Assembly: GCF_008801835.1 (NCBI RefSeq)
Contig: NZ_VZOW01000001.1
Coordinates: 496,001 to 560,000 of the forward strand
Direction of reading: 5' to 3'
Origin: Cupriavidus pauculus
Lineage (GTDB): Bacteria > Pseudomonadota > Gammaproteobacteria > Burkholderiales > Burkholderiaceae
Length of the DNA stretch: 64,000 nt
Under the pieces are notes generated by a model. It did not search any database and was not told where the DNA came from. It saw only the letters and a program-made list of their open reading frames with translations. The position numbers and the translations under genes are program-made. This document shows, piece by piece, positions 46,563 to 58,094 of the stretch (its first letter is position 1; every line of letters begins with the position of its first letter).

Positions 46563-46695
46563 CCTGACACCAGAAAACCAGAAATTGAGACCGGCGGCCG
46601 CCCACCCTTTCACCCCGCGTACACGGGCAGGCGGCCTCACGGCTTACCGCATCGTTGAACAGCTTGTTATGGCACTGCCTGAGTGCTAGTTGCCA

Positions 46696-46716
46696 CCACG
46701 GCCTGCGCGGCCGTGG
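46696..46716 (-). repeat. Hairpin downstream of gsiB
   Basis: Perfect 8-bp stem CCACGGCC (46696-46703) with GGCCGTGG (46709-46716), 5-nt loop, 52 bp after the gsiB stop codon and no T run. Position between the binding-protein gene and the permease genes fits an mRNA-stabilising or processing structure that keeps gsiB mRNA more abundant. Confidence 0.6.
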
Positions 46717-46767
46717 CAGCGGCACCGCGTCGCGCCTTGTTTGCGCAGCGCGGCATGCGACACACGC

Positions 46768-48318
46768 TTACTGCTTGATGTCGATCTCGTCGAAGTTGAA
46801 CGAGCCGTCCGGCATCACATAGGCGCCGGTGAGCCGCTTCGAACGCGCGTACAGGATCTTCTCGGTCACCAGGAAGGCCCACGGCGCATCCTTCCAGATG
46901 CGTTCCTGCGCGTCCTTGTAGAGCTTGGCCTTTTCGCCGCGATCAGTGGTGCGCAGCGCGCCGGCGATGTCGGCGTCGACCTGATCGTTCTTGTAGTAGG
47001 CCGTGTTCAGCAGCTTGGGCGGCATCGATTCCGACGCCAGCAGCGGACGAAGCGCCCAGTCCGATTCACCGGTCGACGACGACCAGCCGACGTAATACAT
47101 GCGCACGCCGGCGTCCTCGGGCTTCTGCACGCTTTCCACGCGCTCCACGCGCTGGCCGGCTTCGAGCGCCTGGACCTGCGCCTTGATGCCAACCTGCTGC
47201 AGCTGCTGCTGCACGAACTGGATCACCTTTTGCGCGGTGGTGTGGTTATAGGCCGACCACAGCGTGGTCTCGAACCCGTTCGGATAACCGGCTTCCTTGA
47301 GCAGTTCGCGCGCCTTGGCCGGGTTGTACGGCCACGGGCCGAGCTTTTCGGCGTAGTCGACGCCCGGCGGCACCACGCCTTCGGCCGGCACCGCATGACC
47401 GGCGAACGCCACCTTGGTCAGCGCTTCCTTGTTGATCGCATAGTTGATCGCCTGACGCACCTTCGGGTCGTTGAACGGCTTGACCATCGTGTTGAACGAC
47501 AGGTAGCGCTGGATGATCGAAGGCGAGTCGATCATGTCGACCTTCGGGCTCGCCTTGAGCACGGCGGCCTGCTCGAACGGAATGCTGAACGCGAAGTCCG
47601 CTTCGCCGGTCTGCATCACGGCCGAACGCGTGTTGTTGTCGACCACCGGCTTCCACGTGATGGTGTCGATCTTCGGATAGCCGGTCTTCCAGTAGCCGGC
47701 AAATTTCTTGCCCTTCAGGTAGTCGGTCTGCTTCCACTCGACGAACTCGAACGGGCCGGTGCCGACCGGATGGAACGCGATTTCCTTGCCGTACTTCTTG
47801 AGCGCCGTGGGGCTGATCATCACGGCCGACGGGTGGGCCAGCACGTTGATGAACGGCGAGAACGGCTCCTTGAGCGTCACGCGGGCGGTGTACGGGTCCA
47901 CCACCTCGGTCTTGGCCACGCGGTTGAACAGCGTGTAGCGCTTGAGCTTGTTGGCGGGATCGGTCACGCGGTCGAAGTTGGCCTTGACGGCCGTGGCATC
48001 GAAGGTGGTGCCGTCGTGGAACTTGATGTTCTTCTTGAGCTTGAACGTGTAGACCAGGCCGTCCTTGCTCACTTCATAGCTCTCTGCCAGCACGTTGACC
48101 AGCTTCAGATCCTTGTCGAAGCCGAACAGGCCTTGATAGAACGACTTGGTCGCCGCTTGCGACAGCGTATCGTTGGCATCGTACGGATCAAGCGTGGTGA
48201 AGGTGGAATACACCGCCATCACCGCATCCTTGGCGGCAAACGCCGGCGCGGCGGCCAGCATGCCGACGGCGCCTACTGCGGCAGCACCGGCCATCAGCCG
48301 GAAAGAAACCTTGGACAT
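46768..48318 (-). CDS. gsiB: Peptide/glutathione ABC transporter substrate-binding protein, GsiB type
   Basis: 516 residues; periplasmic family 5 binding protein. Signal peptide about 1-28 ([20 protein letters not shown]). Family features: [40 protein letters not shown] and [14 protein letters not shown]. Closest landmark set is GsiB (glutathione), with DppA/OppA as relatives. Preceded by an AAGGAGA-like site on the minus strand and followed by a hairpin. Ligand not established here. Confidence 0.92.
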   Translation of the reverse strand: MSKVSFRLMAGAAAVGAVGMLAAAPAFAAKDAVMAVYSTFTTLDPYDANDTLSQAATKSFYQGLFGFDKDLKLVNVLAESYEVSKDGLVYTFKLKKNIKFHDGTTFDATAVKANFDRVTDPANKLKRYTLFNRVAKTEVVDPYTARVTLKEPFSPFINVLAHPSAVMISPTALKKYGKEIAFHPVGTGPFEFVEWKQTDYLKGKKFAGYWKTGYPKIDTITWKPVVDNNTRSAVMQTGEADFAFSIPFEQAAVLKASPKVDMIDSPSIIQRYLSFNTMVKPFNDPKVRQAINYAINKEALTKVAFAGHAVPAEGVVPPGVDYAEKLGPWPYNPAKARELLKEAGYPNGFETTLWSAYNHTTAQKVIQFVQQQLQQVGIKAQVQALEAGQRVERVESVQKPEDAGVRMYYVGWSSSTGESDWALRPLLASESMPPKLLNTAYYKNDQVDADIAGALRTTDRGEKAKLYKDAQERIWKDAPWAFLVTEKILYARSKRLTGAYVMPDGSFNFDEIDIKQ

Positions 48319-48375
48319 CTCTTCTCCTCTCAGGGAATACAGGGACTTCAGTACTTCGGTACAAAAACGGATCGA

Positions 48376-50268
<1,893 letters not shown>

Positions 50269-50269
50269 A

Positions 50270-51232
50270 TCAGCCGTAAATCCAGACGTTGACCGGTTCG
50301 CCGACGCGGGCCACGCCGCGATACATGCCTTCGGTGTTGAACGGCAGCGAGACGTTGCCGTCCCGGTCGACAGCGATCAGCCCACCACGGCCATGGATCG
50401 CCACGAGTTTTTCCATCACCACGCGGCGCGCCGATTCCTCCAGCGACAAACCCGCGTAGCGCATTTGCGCCGATACGTCGAACGCCGCAACGGTGCGAAT
50501 GAACATCTCGCCGGTGCCGGTGGCCGAGACCGCCGCGATGTCGTCGGCGTAGCAGCCCGCGCCGATCACCGGGGTGTCGCCAACACGTCCCACCTGCTTG
50601 TTGGTGACGCCGCCCGTCGATGTCGCGGCGGCAAGATTGCCATTGGCATCGCACGCGACCGCGCCGACCGTGCCGAACTTCTTGTCGGCGTCGAGCGGAT
50701 CGGCGCCTTTGGCCGCCAGCGCGGCGGCGTCGTGATCGAGCAGCGCCATGCCAGTGCCGGCCTGGGCGCGCTGCCATTGGTCGTGGCGCGCCTGTGTGAA
50801 GTAGTAGTCGGGCGACACCAGTTCCAGTCCCTGCGCCTGGGCAAACGCTTCGGCGCCTTCGGCGGCAAACAGCACGTGCTCGCTGTGCTCTAGCACCGCG
50901 CGCGCGGCCAGCACCGGATTACGCAGGCGCTTGACGCAGGCCACCGCACCGGCGTTGCGCGTCGCCCCGTCCATCACCGCGGCATCGAGCTCATAGGTGC
51001 CGGCGTGCGTCAGCACCGCGCCCTTGCCGGCATTGAACAGCGGGCAGTCCTCGAGAAGGCGCACGGCTTCGGTCACGGCGTCGAGCGCGCTGCCGCCCTC
51101 GGCCAGCACGCGCTGGCCGCTTTGCAGCACCTGCTCCAGCGCGGCGGTGTATTCGCGCTCGCGCCGCGCGTCCATGGCCGCACGGGTAATCGTTCCGGCG
51201 CCGCCGTGAATGGCGATAACAGCTTGGGGCAT
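50270..51232 (-). CDS. iaaA: Isoaspartyl peptidase/L-asparaginase
   Basis: 320 residues, plant-type asparaginase of the N-terminal nucleophile class. Autocleavage before Thr188 in [10 protein letters not shown] yields alpha and beta chains; HGGAGTI at the N-terminus and [13 protein letters not shown] and TGTGE motifs are present. It hydrolyses beta-aspartyl dipeptides, including isoaspartyl peptides from protein damage and, in some hosts, beta-Asp-Arg from cyanophycin. Directly upstream of gsiA, in the same transcription unit as in E. coli. Confidence 0.95.
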   Translation of the reverse strand: MPQAVIAIHGGAGTITRAAMDARREREYTAALEQVLQSGQRVLAEGGSALDAVTEAVRLLEDCPLFNAGKGAVLTHAGTYELDAAVMDGATRNAGAVACVKRLRNPVLAARAVLEHSEHVLFAAEGAEAFAQAQGLELVSPDYYFTQARHDQWQRAQAGTGMALLDHDAAALAAKGADPLDADKKFGTVGAVACDANGNLAAATSTGGVTNKQVGRVGDTPVIGAGCYADDIAAVSATGTGEMFIRTVAAFDVSAQMRYAGLSLEESARRVVMEKLVAIHGRGGLIAVDRDGNVSLPFNTEGMYRGVARVGEPVNVWIYG

Positions 51233-51244
51233 AGATCCTTCTAC

Positions 51245-51272
51245 TTCAGTCAGATTCAGTCAGATTCAGTCG
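51245..51272. repeat. Short tandem repeat after rpiR
   Basis: The 10-bp unit CAGATTCAGT occurs at 51251-51260 and 51261-51270, with a partial copy TTCAGT just before (51245-51250). It spans the rpiR stop codon (51266) and the rpiR-iaaA gap. Likely slippage product; it changes only the extreme C-terminus of RpiR. Confidence 0.7.
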
Positions 51273-52168
51273 GATGATTTCGGCGCCGCGCGGCCGTCGC
51301 GCGCACCGGGCGCGCCGTACAGCCACGGCAGCAGGAACTCGGTCATTGCGGCGGCGGCCTTCACCGAGCGCGCCGAGCGATAGGCCACCGCGCCGCACAG
51401 CGCTTCGATCAACGCCAGCACCGTGGCATCGGAATTGGCAGACAGCCGGTTGCCCGCGTTCGCGTACAGCGCGATATCGGCCAGCGGTGCCAGCGGCGAC
51501 GTCGGACCATCGGTCAACGCCAGCAAACGGCCGCCGTGGTCCTTCACGCGCTGTGCCAGCATCAACGAATCGGTAACGTAGCGCGGAAAGGCAATCACCA
51601 CCACCAGATCTTGCGCAGTCAGTTTGAACAGCTGGCGCGCCGCGTGCGAGGCGCCGCCGACGGTGGAAACCGACGTCACCATATGGCAATGCATCTCCAG
51701 TCCGTGCTGCATCAGACCCGCCAGAAAACCGCTGGCGCCAAAGCCCATCACGTACACACGCTGCGCGCTCAGGATCGCGTCGACCGCGCGTTCGATCGAT
51801 TCCGGGTCAAGGCTGCGGCGCGTCGACTCCAGATTGCGGGCGCCCTCGTCCAGCGACGCCGCAAAGACTTCGGCCACGGTGGTCGGACGCGCCAGTTCGT
51901 CGCGCAGGCGTTCCACGGGCGCCAGCGTCGCCTCGAAGCCGCGCACCAGTTCGGCGCGGAATTGCGGATAGCCGTCGAACCCGAGCGCCTTGGCAAACCG
52001 ATTAGCCGTGGCCACCGATACATCGACGGCCGTGGCAAATTCGTCGATCCGCATCGTGGCCGCGCGGAACAGGTTGTCCAGCACGTAGTTCGCCATGCGC
52101 TGATGCGCCGGCGTCAGCGTGGGCAAGGCGCGTGCAATGCGTTCGGAAATCGACTGGCCGTTTGACAT
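51266..52168 (-). CDS. RpiR-family regulator with SIS domain
   Basis: 300 residues. N-terminal HTH domain (about 1-80; TLTPAHQRMANYVLDNLF, MRIDEFATAVDVSVATANRF) and C-terminal SIS domain (about 120-260; AQRVYVMGFGASGFLAG, DLVVVIAFPRYVTDSLMLAQ). Family members usually bind phosphosugars; several control peptide or amino-sugar uptake. Start at ATG 52166-52168; the upstream reading frame is noncoding. First gene of the peptide operon, with its palindromic operator candidate about 100 bp upstream. Confidence 0.92.
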   Translation of the reverse strand: MSNGQSISERIARALPTLTPAHQRMANYVLDNLFRAATMRIDEFATAVDVSVATANRFAKALGFDGYPQFRAELVRGFEATLAPVERLRDELARPTTVAEVFAASLDEGARNLESTRRSLDPESIERAVDAILSAQRVYVMGFGASGFLAGLMQHGLEMHCHMVTSVSTVGGASHAARQLFKLTAQDLVVVIAFPRYVTDSLMLAQRVKDHGGRLLALTDGPTSPLAPLADIALYANAGNRLSANSDATVLALIEALCGAVAYRSARSVKAAAAMTEFLLPWLYGAPGARDGRAAPKSSD

Positions 52169-52271
52169 GCGGGGCAGCTCGGAGCGTGGGTTCGGAAAAA
52201 TGCGTTGCACCACTTCGGCACCATTTCCAGGAAACGGCGATGAAAAGGCACTTTCGCAGTGCGTCAATTTA

Positions 52272-52287
52272 TGTAAATAAATTTACA
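52272..52287. promoter_or_regulatory. RpiR/HexR-like operator palindrome
   Basis: TGTAAAT (52272-52278), AA, ATTTACA (52281-52287), a perfect palindrome in an A/T-rich patch. HexR, the best-known RpiR regulator, binds TGTAATTnnATTACA-type sites, and this is one step from that. It lies 104 bp upstream of the rpiR start codon and overlaps AT-rich promoter-like sequence. Binding by the neighbouring RpiR protein is an inference. Confidence 0.6.
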
Positions 52288-52400
52288 CGCAATTCATGTG
52301 CCTGAAACCCGAAAAGTGCCCATTTAGGGGAAATCCCTGAAGACATGGACGCGAACATGCCGGGCGGGCCGTGCAAGGCCTTGCCACGCCAGCGGCGCGC

Positions 52401-52406
52401 TACAAT
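52401..52406 (+). promoter_or_regulatory. Candidate -10 box for yheS
   Basis: TACAAT lies 48 bp before the GTG start of the ABC-F gene. A TTGCCA at 52381-52386 is too close (14 bp) to be a standard -35 box. Confidence 0.35.
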
Positions 52407-52453
52407 GCCGGCCTGCCGAACAATCGGCGTCTTCCAGCTTCAAGCCTTCCTCC

Positions 52454-54379
52454 GTGATACGAATCGACCAGCTTGTCCTCCAGCGCGGCACCAAAGTGCT
52501 GTTCGACCACACCAGCGTGACGCTCAACCCCGGCGAGCGCGTGGGCCTTGTCGGCGCCAATGGCAGCGGCAAATCGACGTTGTTTTCGATGCTGCGCGGT
52601 GAACTGCATCCGGATGGCGGCGACCTGTTCGTGCCCGCGCAATGGCGCATCGCGCATGTGGCGCAGGAGACCCCGGCGGTGGGCCGCACCGCGGTGGACT
52701 ATGTGATCGACGGCGACACGCGGCTGCGCGAGATCGAGGCCCGCATTGCCGCCGCGCAAGCCAGCGGCGACGGTTCGGCCGAAGGCGAAGCCCATGCGGC
52801 CTATGCCGATGCCGACGGCTACACCGCTGCGGCTCGCGCCGAGGCGCTGCTGCTGGGCCTGGGCTTCACGCTGCCGCAGGTGTCGCAGCCGGTGGCATCG
52901 TTTTCGGGCGGCTGGCGCATGCGCCTGAACCTGGCGCAGGCGCTGATGTGCCCGTCCGATCTGTTGCTGCTGGACGAGCCGACCAATCACCTGGATCTCG
53001 ATGCAATCGTCTGGCTGGAAGACTGGCTGGCGCGCTATCCAGGCACGCTGGTGATGATTTCTCACGATCGCGAATTTCTCGATGCCATCTGCAACGTCAC
53101 GGTGCACATCGAAAACCAGCAACTGAAGCGCTACGGCGGCAACTACACGCAGTTCGAAACCATGCGGCTGCAACAGATGGCCCAGCAGCAGGCCGCGTAT
53201 TCGCGCCAGCAGAAGGAAATCGCGCATCTGGAATCGTTCATCACGCGCTTCAAGGCCAAGGCCACCAAGGCGCGCCAGGCGCAGAGCCGCGTCAAGGCGC
53301 TGGAGAAAATGGAACGGCTGGCGCCGGTGCATGTGGCGGCCGGCTTCGCGTTCGAGTTCCGCGAGCCCGATTCGGCGCCCAATCCGATGATGGTGCTCGA
53401 TGGCGTGGACTGCGGCTACGCGGAAGCCGATCCGCCCGTCACCATCCTGCACAATCTTGCGCTCTCGATCCAGAACGGGCAGCGCATCGGTCTGCTGGGC
53501 GCCAACGGCCAGGGCAAGTCGACGCTGGTGAAAACGCTGGCCGGCACCCAGCCGCCGCTCAACGGCACCGTGCGGCTCGGCAAAGGACTGGTCATCGGCT
53601 ACTTTGCCCAGCACCAGTTGGAAACACTGCGCGATCACGATTCGCCGTTGCAGCATCTGGCACGGCTGGCACCGGACGTGCGCGAGCAGGAACTGCGCGA
53701 TTTCCTGGGCAGCTTCAACTTCCGCGGCGATATGGCGACTTCGCCGATCGAGCCGTTCTCTGGCGGCGAAAAGGCCCGGCTGGCGTTGTCGCTGATCGTC
53801 TGGCAAAAACCGAATCTGCTGCTGCTGGACGAGCCGACCAACCACCTGGACCTGGACACGCGCGAGGCACTGACCATGGCGCTGGCACAGTTCGAAGGCA
53901 CGCTGATCCTGGTGTCGCACGACCGGCATCTGCTGCGCGCCACGTCGGACCAGTTCATGCTGGTGGCTGACGGCACCATCCGTCCGTTCGACGGCGACCT
54001 GGACGACTATCGCGACTGGCTGCTGCAACAGGCCGCCGCCAAGCGCAACGCCGCCACCGCCGCGCACGCCGCCGATATGTCGGCGCCGGCAGTCAACCGC
54101 AAGGACCAGCGCCGCGCCGAGGCAGACGAACGCCAACGGCTTTCCGTGCTACGCAAGCCGCTGACCCGCGAACTGGAAAAGGTGGAAAAACGCATGGCGA
54201 CGCTGCAAGCCGACAAGACCGCAATCGACGCCTTCATGGCCGACTCGGCCAGCTACGAAGACGCCAACAAGACCCGGCTGATGGAAATGCTCAAGCGCCA
54301 GGGCGAAGTCACCAGCGAACTCGATCAGTTGGAAGAGCGATGGCTGGAACTGCAGGAACAGATCGAACAGATTGCGTGA
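52454..54379 (+). CDS. ABC-F ATPase, YheS-like
   Basis: 641 residues with two ABC domains and no membrane part. P-loops GANGSGKS (34-41) and GANGQGKS (about 348-355), Walker B/D-loop DEPTNHLDLD in both halves, a linker with the ABC-F interdomain basic helices (QQKEIAHLESFITRFKAKAT, then AKATKARQAQSRVKALEK) and a C-terminal coiled coil. ABC-F proteins act on the ribosome; YheS relieves stalling on nascent chains such as SecM in E. coli. Length and motifs match YheS (637 residues). GTG start. Ends before a strong terminator. Confidence 0.92.
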   Translation: MIRIDQLVLQRGTKVLFDHTSVTLNPGERVGLVGANGSGKSTLFSMLRGELHPDGGDLFVPAQWRIAHVAQETPAVGRTAVDYVIDGDTRLREIEARIAAAQASGDGSAEGEAHAAYADADGYTAAARAEALLLGLGFTLPQVSQPVASFSGGWRMRLNLAQALMCPSDLLLLDEPTNHLDLDAIVWLEDWLARYPGTLVMISHDREFLDAICNVTVHIENQQLKRYGGNYTQFETMRLQQMAQQQAAYSRQQKEIAHLESFITRFKAKATKARQAQSRVKALEKMERLAPVHVAAGFAFEFREPDSAPNPMMVLDGVDCGYAEADPPVTILHNLALSIQNGQRIGLLGANGQGKSTLVKTLAGTQPPLNGTVRLGKGLVIGYFAQHQLETLRDHDSPLQHLARLAPDVREQELRDFLGSFNFRGDMATSPIEPFSGGEKARLALSLIVWQKPNLLLLDEPTNHLDLDTREALTMALAQFEGTLILVSHDRHLLRATSDQFMLVADGTIRPFDGDLDDYRDWLLQQAAAKRNAATAAHAADMSAPAVNRKDQRRAEADERQRLSVLRKPLTRELEKVEKRMATLQADKTAIDAFMADSASYEDANKTRLMEMLKRQGEVTSELDQLEERWLELQEQIEQIA

Positions 54380-54394
54380 GACTGCGCTGAAAAC

Positions 54395-54427
54395 AAAATG
54401 GCTGACATCGAAGTGTCAGCCATTTTT
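54395..54427. terminator. Strong terminator between yheS and dsbB
   Basis: A 13-bp perfect stem AAAATGGCTGACA (54395-54407) with TGTCAGCCATTTT (54414-54426), 6-nt loop, followed by TTTTTTATT on the plus strand. Works for both convergent genes. Confidence 0.92.
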
Positions 54428-54442
54428 TTATTGCAGCGCGGT

Positions 54443-54928
54443 TCAGCGATAGTGTTTCTCGCGCCGGATCAGGCCGATGGCGAGCGTGAAGGTCAGGATC
54501 ACGAGCCAGATCAGCGACCAGGCCGGGATCGACAGACCAAACAGCGGCGGAAGCGGCGCCGTGCACAGGCCGTCCGCGTAGAACACCTGCGGCAGCAGCT
54601 TGGCGGTGGGCAGCGCGTTGACCCAGTTTTCCAGCGGATCGATTCCGCACGACGCCTTGGGGTTGAGCAGCAGCGACACGTGGTAGCCCGCCACCGCAAT
54701 GCCGGCCACGCCGGACAGCATGCCCAGCCCTTGCCACAGCGTGCGCGTGTTCTGCGCGATCGCCGCCAGCAGCGCAAAGATGCCGATGCCCAGGAACGCG
54801 AAGCGTTGCATGATGCAGAGCGGGCACGGCTGCAGGCCCTCGACATACTGCATATAGAGCGCTGCGCCGAGCATCGCAAACGAGACGACGGCGATCAGCA
54901 GGAAGTAGGCACGGGAATTGGCTTGCAT
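54443..54928 (-). CDS. dsbB: Disulfide bond formation protein DsbB
   Basis: Inner-membrane quinone-linked oxidase that re-oxidises DsbA. 161 residues, four transmembrane helices. First catalytic pair in GLQPCPLCIMQR, second pair as Cys in KASCGIDPLEN and GLCTAPLPP. Start ATG at 54926-54928; the longer open frame upstream is radA antisense. DsbA is not in the window. Confidence 0.94.
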   Translation of the reverse strand: MQANSRAYFLLIAVVSFAMLGAALYMQYVEGLQPCPLCIMQRFAFLGIGIFALLAAIAQNTRTLWQGLGMLSGVAGIAVAGYHVSLLLNPKASCGIDPLENWVNALPTAKLLPQVFYADGLCTAPLPPLFGLSIPAWSLIWLVILTFTLAIGLIRREKHYR

Positions 54929-55089
54929 GGGTCCATGGGCAAGGATTGCATCGACGCGAATTATTACCGATTTTTCGTGCGGCGATGGCAGTGTCGAAAC
55001 AATCCGCCACACCTGTCGCCGTGGCGGATTGCCGCACCCTCTGAATCTGCGCGACGCATCGCGCGAAGTCCGAAAGGCCGGCGTCGGCG

Positions 55090-56457
55090 CTAGTCCAGAT
55101 TGCGCACGCGGTCGATCGCGTGTTCGAGCCGATCCACCGCGATCACCTGCAGGCCTTCGATCGCCTGCTTGGGCGCGTTGGCCTTCGGGATAACGGCGAT
55201 CGTGAAGCCCAGCTTGGCGGCTTCCTTGAGGCGCTCCTGGCCGCGCGGGCTGGGGCGGATTTCGCCCGCGAGGCCGACTTCGCCAAACACCACGAGACCG
55301 CGCGGCAGCGGCTTGTTGCGCAACGACGAGTGGATCGACAACAGCACGGCCAGGTCGGCCGCGGGCTCCGTGATTTTGACGCCCCCCACAGCATTCAGGA
55401 AAACATCCTGGTCGAAACACGCGATGCCGGCGTGGCGATGCAGCACCGCCAGCAGCATCGCCAGTCGGTTCTGTTCCAGCCCCACGGCCAGCCGGCGCGG
55501 ATTGGGCACGTTGGCCGTGTCGACCAGCGCCTGCACTTCCACCAGCAACGGCCGCGTGCCCTCCTGCGTTACCAGCACGCATGAGCCCGCCACCTGGTCT
55601 TCATGCTGCGACAGAAACAATGCCGACGGGTTGCTGATGCCGCGCAGCCCGCGCTCGGTCATCGCAAACACGCCAAGTTCGTTGACCGCGCCGAAGCGGT
55701 TCTTGAAGGCCCGGATCAGTCGGTGCGACGAGTGCGTGTCGCCCTCGAAATACAGCACGGTATCGACGATATGTTCGAGCACGCGCGGACCGGCCAGGCT
55801 GCCTTCCTTGGTGACATGGCCGACCAGGATGATCGTGATGCCGCTGCTCTTGGCAATGCGCGTCAGTTGGGCCGCGCATTCGCGCACCTGCGCCACCGAC
55901 CCCGGCGCGGACGTGAGCGCATCGGAATAGAGCGTCTGGATCGAGTCGATCACCGCCACTTCGGGCTTGTCCGATTCCAATGCGGCCTGGATCTTTTCGA
56001 GCTGGATTTCGGGCAGCAAGCCGAGCGTGGCGGCTTCCACGCCCAGGCGCTGCGCGCGCAGCGCGATCTGCGCGCCGGATTCCTCGCCGCTGACATACAG
56101 CACGCGCCGCGAGGCCGACAGGTTTGCCAGCGCCTGCAGCAACAGCGTCGACTTGCCGATGCCGGGATCGCCGCCGATCAGCACCACCCCGCCCGAGACC
56201 AGGCCGCCGCCGAGCACGCGGTCGAATTCGTCGATGCCGGAAGAGAAACGCGGCACATCGGCCGCCTCGATCTCGGACAGCTTGCGCACCACCGCGGACG
56301 CCGCGAGCGGCTGGAAGCGGCGCGCGGCCGACGAGCCCGTATCGGCCACCGTTTCGACCAGCGTGTTCCAGGCATTGCACTGGGGACACTGGCCAGCCCA
56401 GCGCGGCGCGGTGCCGCCGCACTCGGTGCAGGTATAGACAGTCTTGGTTTTTGCCAT
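55090..56457 (-). CDS. radA: DNA repair protein RadA
   Basis: 455 residues. Involved in processing recombination intermediates. N-terminal zinc finger with Cys10/Cys13/Cys24/Cys27 (CTECGG, CPQC), RecA-like ATPase with Walker A GGDPGIGKS (95-103), the RadA KNRFG motif (AFKNRFGAVNE), and a C-terminal Lon-protease-like domain. Start ATG at 56455-56457 matches the family; upstream frame is the alr gap. Precedes no co-directional close partner: 41 bp after alr. Confidence 0.96.
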   Translation of the reverse strand: MAKTKTVYTCTECGGTAPRWAGQCPQCNAWNTLVETVADTGSSAARRFQPLAASAVVRKLSEIEAADVPRFSSGIDEFDRVLGGGLVSGGVVLIGGDPGIGKSTLLLQALANLSASRRVLYVSGEESGAQIALRAQRLGVEAATLGLLPEIQLEKIQAALESDKPEVAVIDSIQTLYSDALTSAPGSVAQVRECAAQLTRIAKSSGITIILVGHVTKEGSLAGPRVLEHIVDTVLYFEGDTHSSHRLIRAFKNRFGAVNELGVFAMTERGLRGISNPSALFLSQHEDQVAGSCVLVTQEGTRPLLVEVQALVDTANVPNPRRLAVGLEQNRLAMLLAVLHRHAGIACFDQDVFLNAVGGVKITEPAADLAVLLSIHSSLRNKPLPRGLVVFGEVGLAGEIRPSPRGQERLKEAAKLGFTIAVIPKANAPKQAIEGLQVIAVDRLEHAIDRVRNLD

Positions 56458-56498
56458 GGAATGGGAGCGGGATCGGGTCAGCTTGAGGGTCAGGCGGA

Positions 56499-57614
56499 TC
56501 AGGCGCGGGCGACGTCGTCCGCCGTGGTCAGCGTGGCGACGGTGGTCGGCACGCGCGGCGCCAATGCGCACATCAGCTCGTAACCGACCGTGCCGCTCGC
56601 GGCAGCCACGTCATCGATCGGCAGGCCGTGACCCCACAACGTGACCGGCGACCCGATCTTCGCCTTCGGGCACGGCGTGAGGTCCACACAGATCATGTCC
56701 ATCGACACGCGACCAACGAGGTCGGTGCGCACGCCATCGACCAGCACCGGTGCGCGCCGCTCGCCCCAGCCCAGCGCGTGACGCGGATAGCCGTCGGCAT
56801 AGCCGCACGCGACCACGCCGATTCGCATCGCGCGCTCGGCCGTGAACATCGAGCCGTAGCCTACGGTATCGCCGGGCTGCAGATCCTGGATGGCAATCAG
56901 TTCGCTGTGCAGCGACATGGCCGGCTGCAGCCCGGTGTGCTCGATATCGGCGCTCAGGCCCGTGGGCGAGCCGCCGTATAGGATCACGCCCGGGCGCACC
57001 CAGTTGCGATGCGCCCCGGGATGCCACAGCACGGCCGCCGAGTTCGACAAGCTGGCTTCGCCCGGCAGATTCGCGGTGGCGGCGTCGAACGCCTCTATCT
57101 GGTGCGCGATGCCGCGCGGGCTATCCGCATCCGAGAAATGCGTCATGTGGACGATACTGCCCACACAGGACATGGTGCGGGCCCGTTCCCAGGCAGCGCG
57201 ATATTGCGCCGGACGGAAGCCAAGCCGGTTCATGCCTGTATTGAGCTTGAGCTGGATCGCAAGCGGCCCCTTCGGCCGGGCCTGCTCAAGCATGCGCAGT
57301 TGCTCTTCGCAGTGCACGGCCGTGGTCAGCCGGTATTGCTCGATCACCGCGATGTCCTGCGGATCGAAAAATCCTTCCAGCAGCAGGATCGGGCCCTGCC
57401 ATCCCAGCTCGCGCAGCAGCACGGCTTCGCTGAGGTCTAGCAGGCCGAAACCGTCCGTAGCCTTGAGGCCGGCGAACGCGCGGCGAATGCCGTGCCCATA
57501 GGCGTTGGCCTTGACTACCGCCCAGACGCGGGCGTTTGGCGCGTGGCGGCGCACCACCTCAAGGTTGTTGGCCAGCGCGGGCTGGTGGATGACGGCGTGA
57601 ATGGGTCTGGGCAT
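56499..57614 (-). CDS. alr: Alanine racemase
   Basis: PLP enzyme making D-alanine for peptidoglycan. 371 residues. PLP lysine is Lys35 in [11 protein letters not shown]; the second catalytic base is Tyr in [11 protein letters not shown]; further conserved [21 protein letters not shown]. Upstream of radA in the same orientation (41-bp gap), an arrangement seen in relatives. Upstream intergenic region is 480 bp up to lplT. Confidence 0.96.
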   Translation of the reverse strand: MPRPIHAVIHQPALANNLEVVRRHAPNARVWAVVKANAYGHGIRRAFAGLKATDGFGLLDLSEAVLLRELGWQGPILLLEGFFDPQDIAVIEQYRLTTAVHCEEQLRMLEQARPKGPLAIQLKLNTGMNRLGFRPAQYRAAWERARTMSCVGSIVHMTHFSDADSPRGIAHQIEAFDAATANLPGEASLSNSAAVLWHPGAHRNWVRPGVILYGGSPTGLSADIEHTGLQPAMSLHSELIAIQDLQPGDTVGYGSMFTAERAMRIGVVACGYADGYPRHALGWGERRAPVLVDGVRTDLVGRVSMDMICVDLTPCPKAKIGSPVTLWGHGLPIDDVAAASGTVGYELMCALAPRVPTTVATLTTADDVARA

Positions 57615-58094
57615 GAAATATGACGACTTGGGCGGATTGCCTGGCGGGAGATCGCCCGGCGCTGCACCAGATCAGGGAAGACCCGGTCGGCAACCCGCAG
57701 AATTTGAGCGTTGAGATGGCACGGACTGTGCGGTAGCGGGCATCTGGGACAACCGGCGGCCGGCATCGTCCGGGCGACTTTCTCGCAGGCGATATTTGAC
57801 CACATTAAAGCGAAGATTCCGGGAATCCATTGAGCGACATTGTGTCCAATCCGCGTTTGCCAGTGTGCTGAATCGTCGCAGTTTCGTGATATAAAGCCGG
57901 ACGCTCCGGCCATGTTTTAAAAGAGAAGCAATATGTCAATGACGGCGAGGCAAGCCGCAAGGCGCGCGAAAGTTGCGCAGCAGCCCCAGTTTGACAAGGC
58001 CGGCGCAGCAGGTTCCCTGCAAGCCGCGACGCTGCCCGCCGGCGCGCTTTTGCCCGTCCACACGGACATCCGCGATGGAGACAAAGTCGACAGT
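57615..58094. other. Divergent spacer between alr and lplT
   Basis: The first 318 bp contain no gene; a TATAAA box lies at 57890-57895 for the rightward gene, without a clear -35. From 57933 an ATG with a GAGAAG site opens an in-frame 54-codon extension of lplT; its codon use is weaker than that of the gene proper, so I treat it as leader with the extension as alternative. Confidence 0.5.

Noticed and set aside
57933-58094. 54-codon N-terminal extension of LplT
   Set aside because: Has a plausible ribosome-binding site but is not conserved in the family and its codon use is weaker; recorded as an alternative start only.
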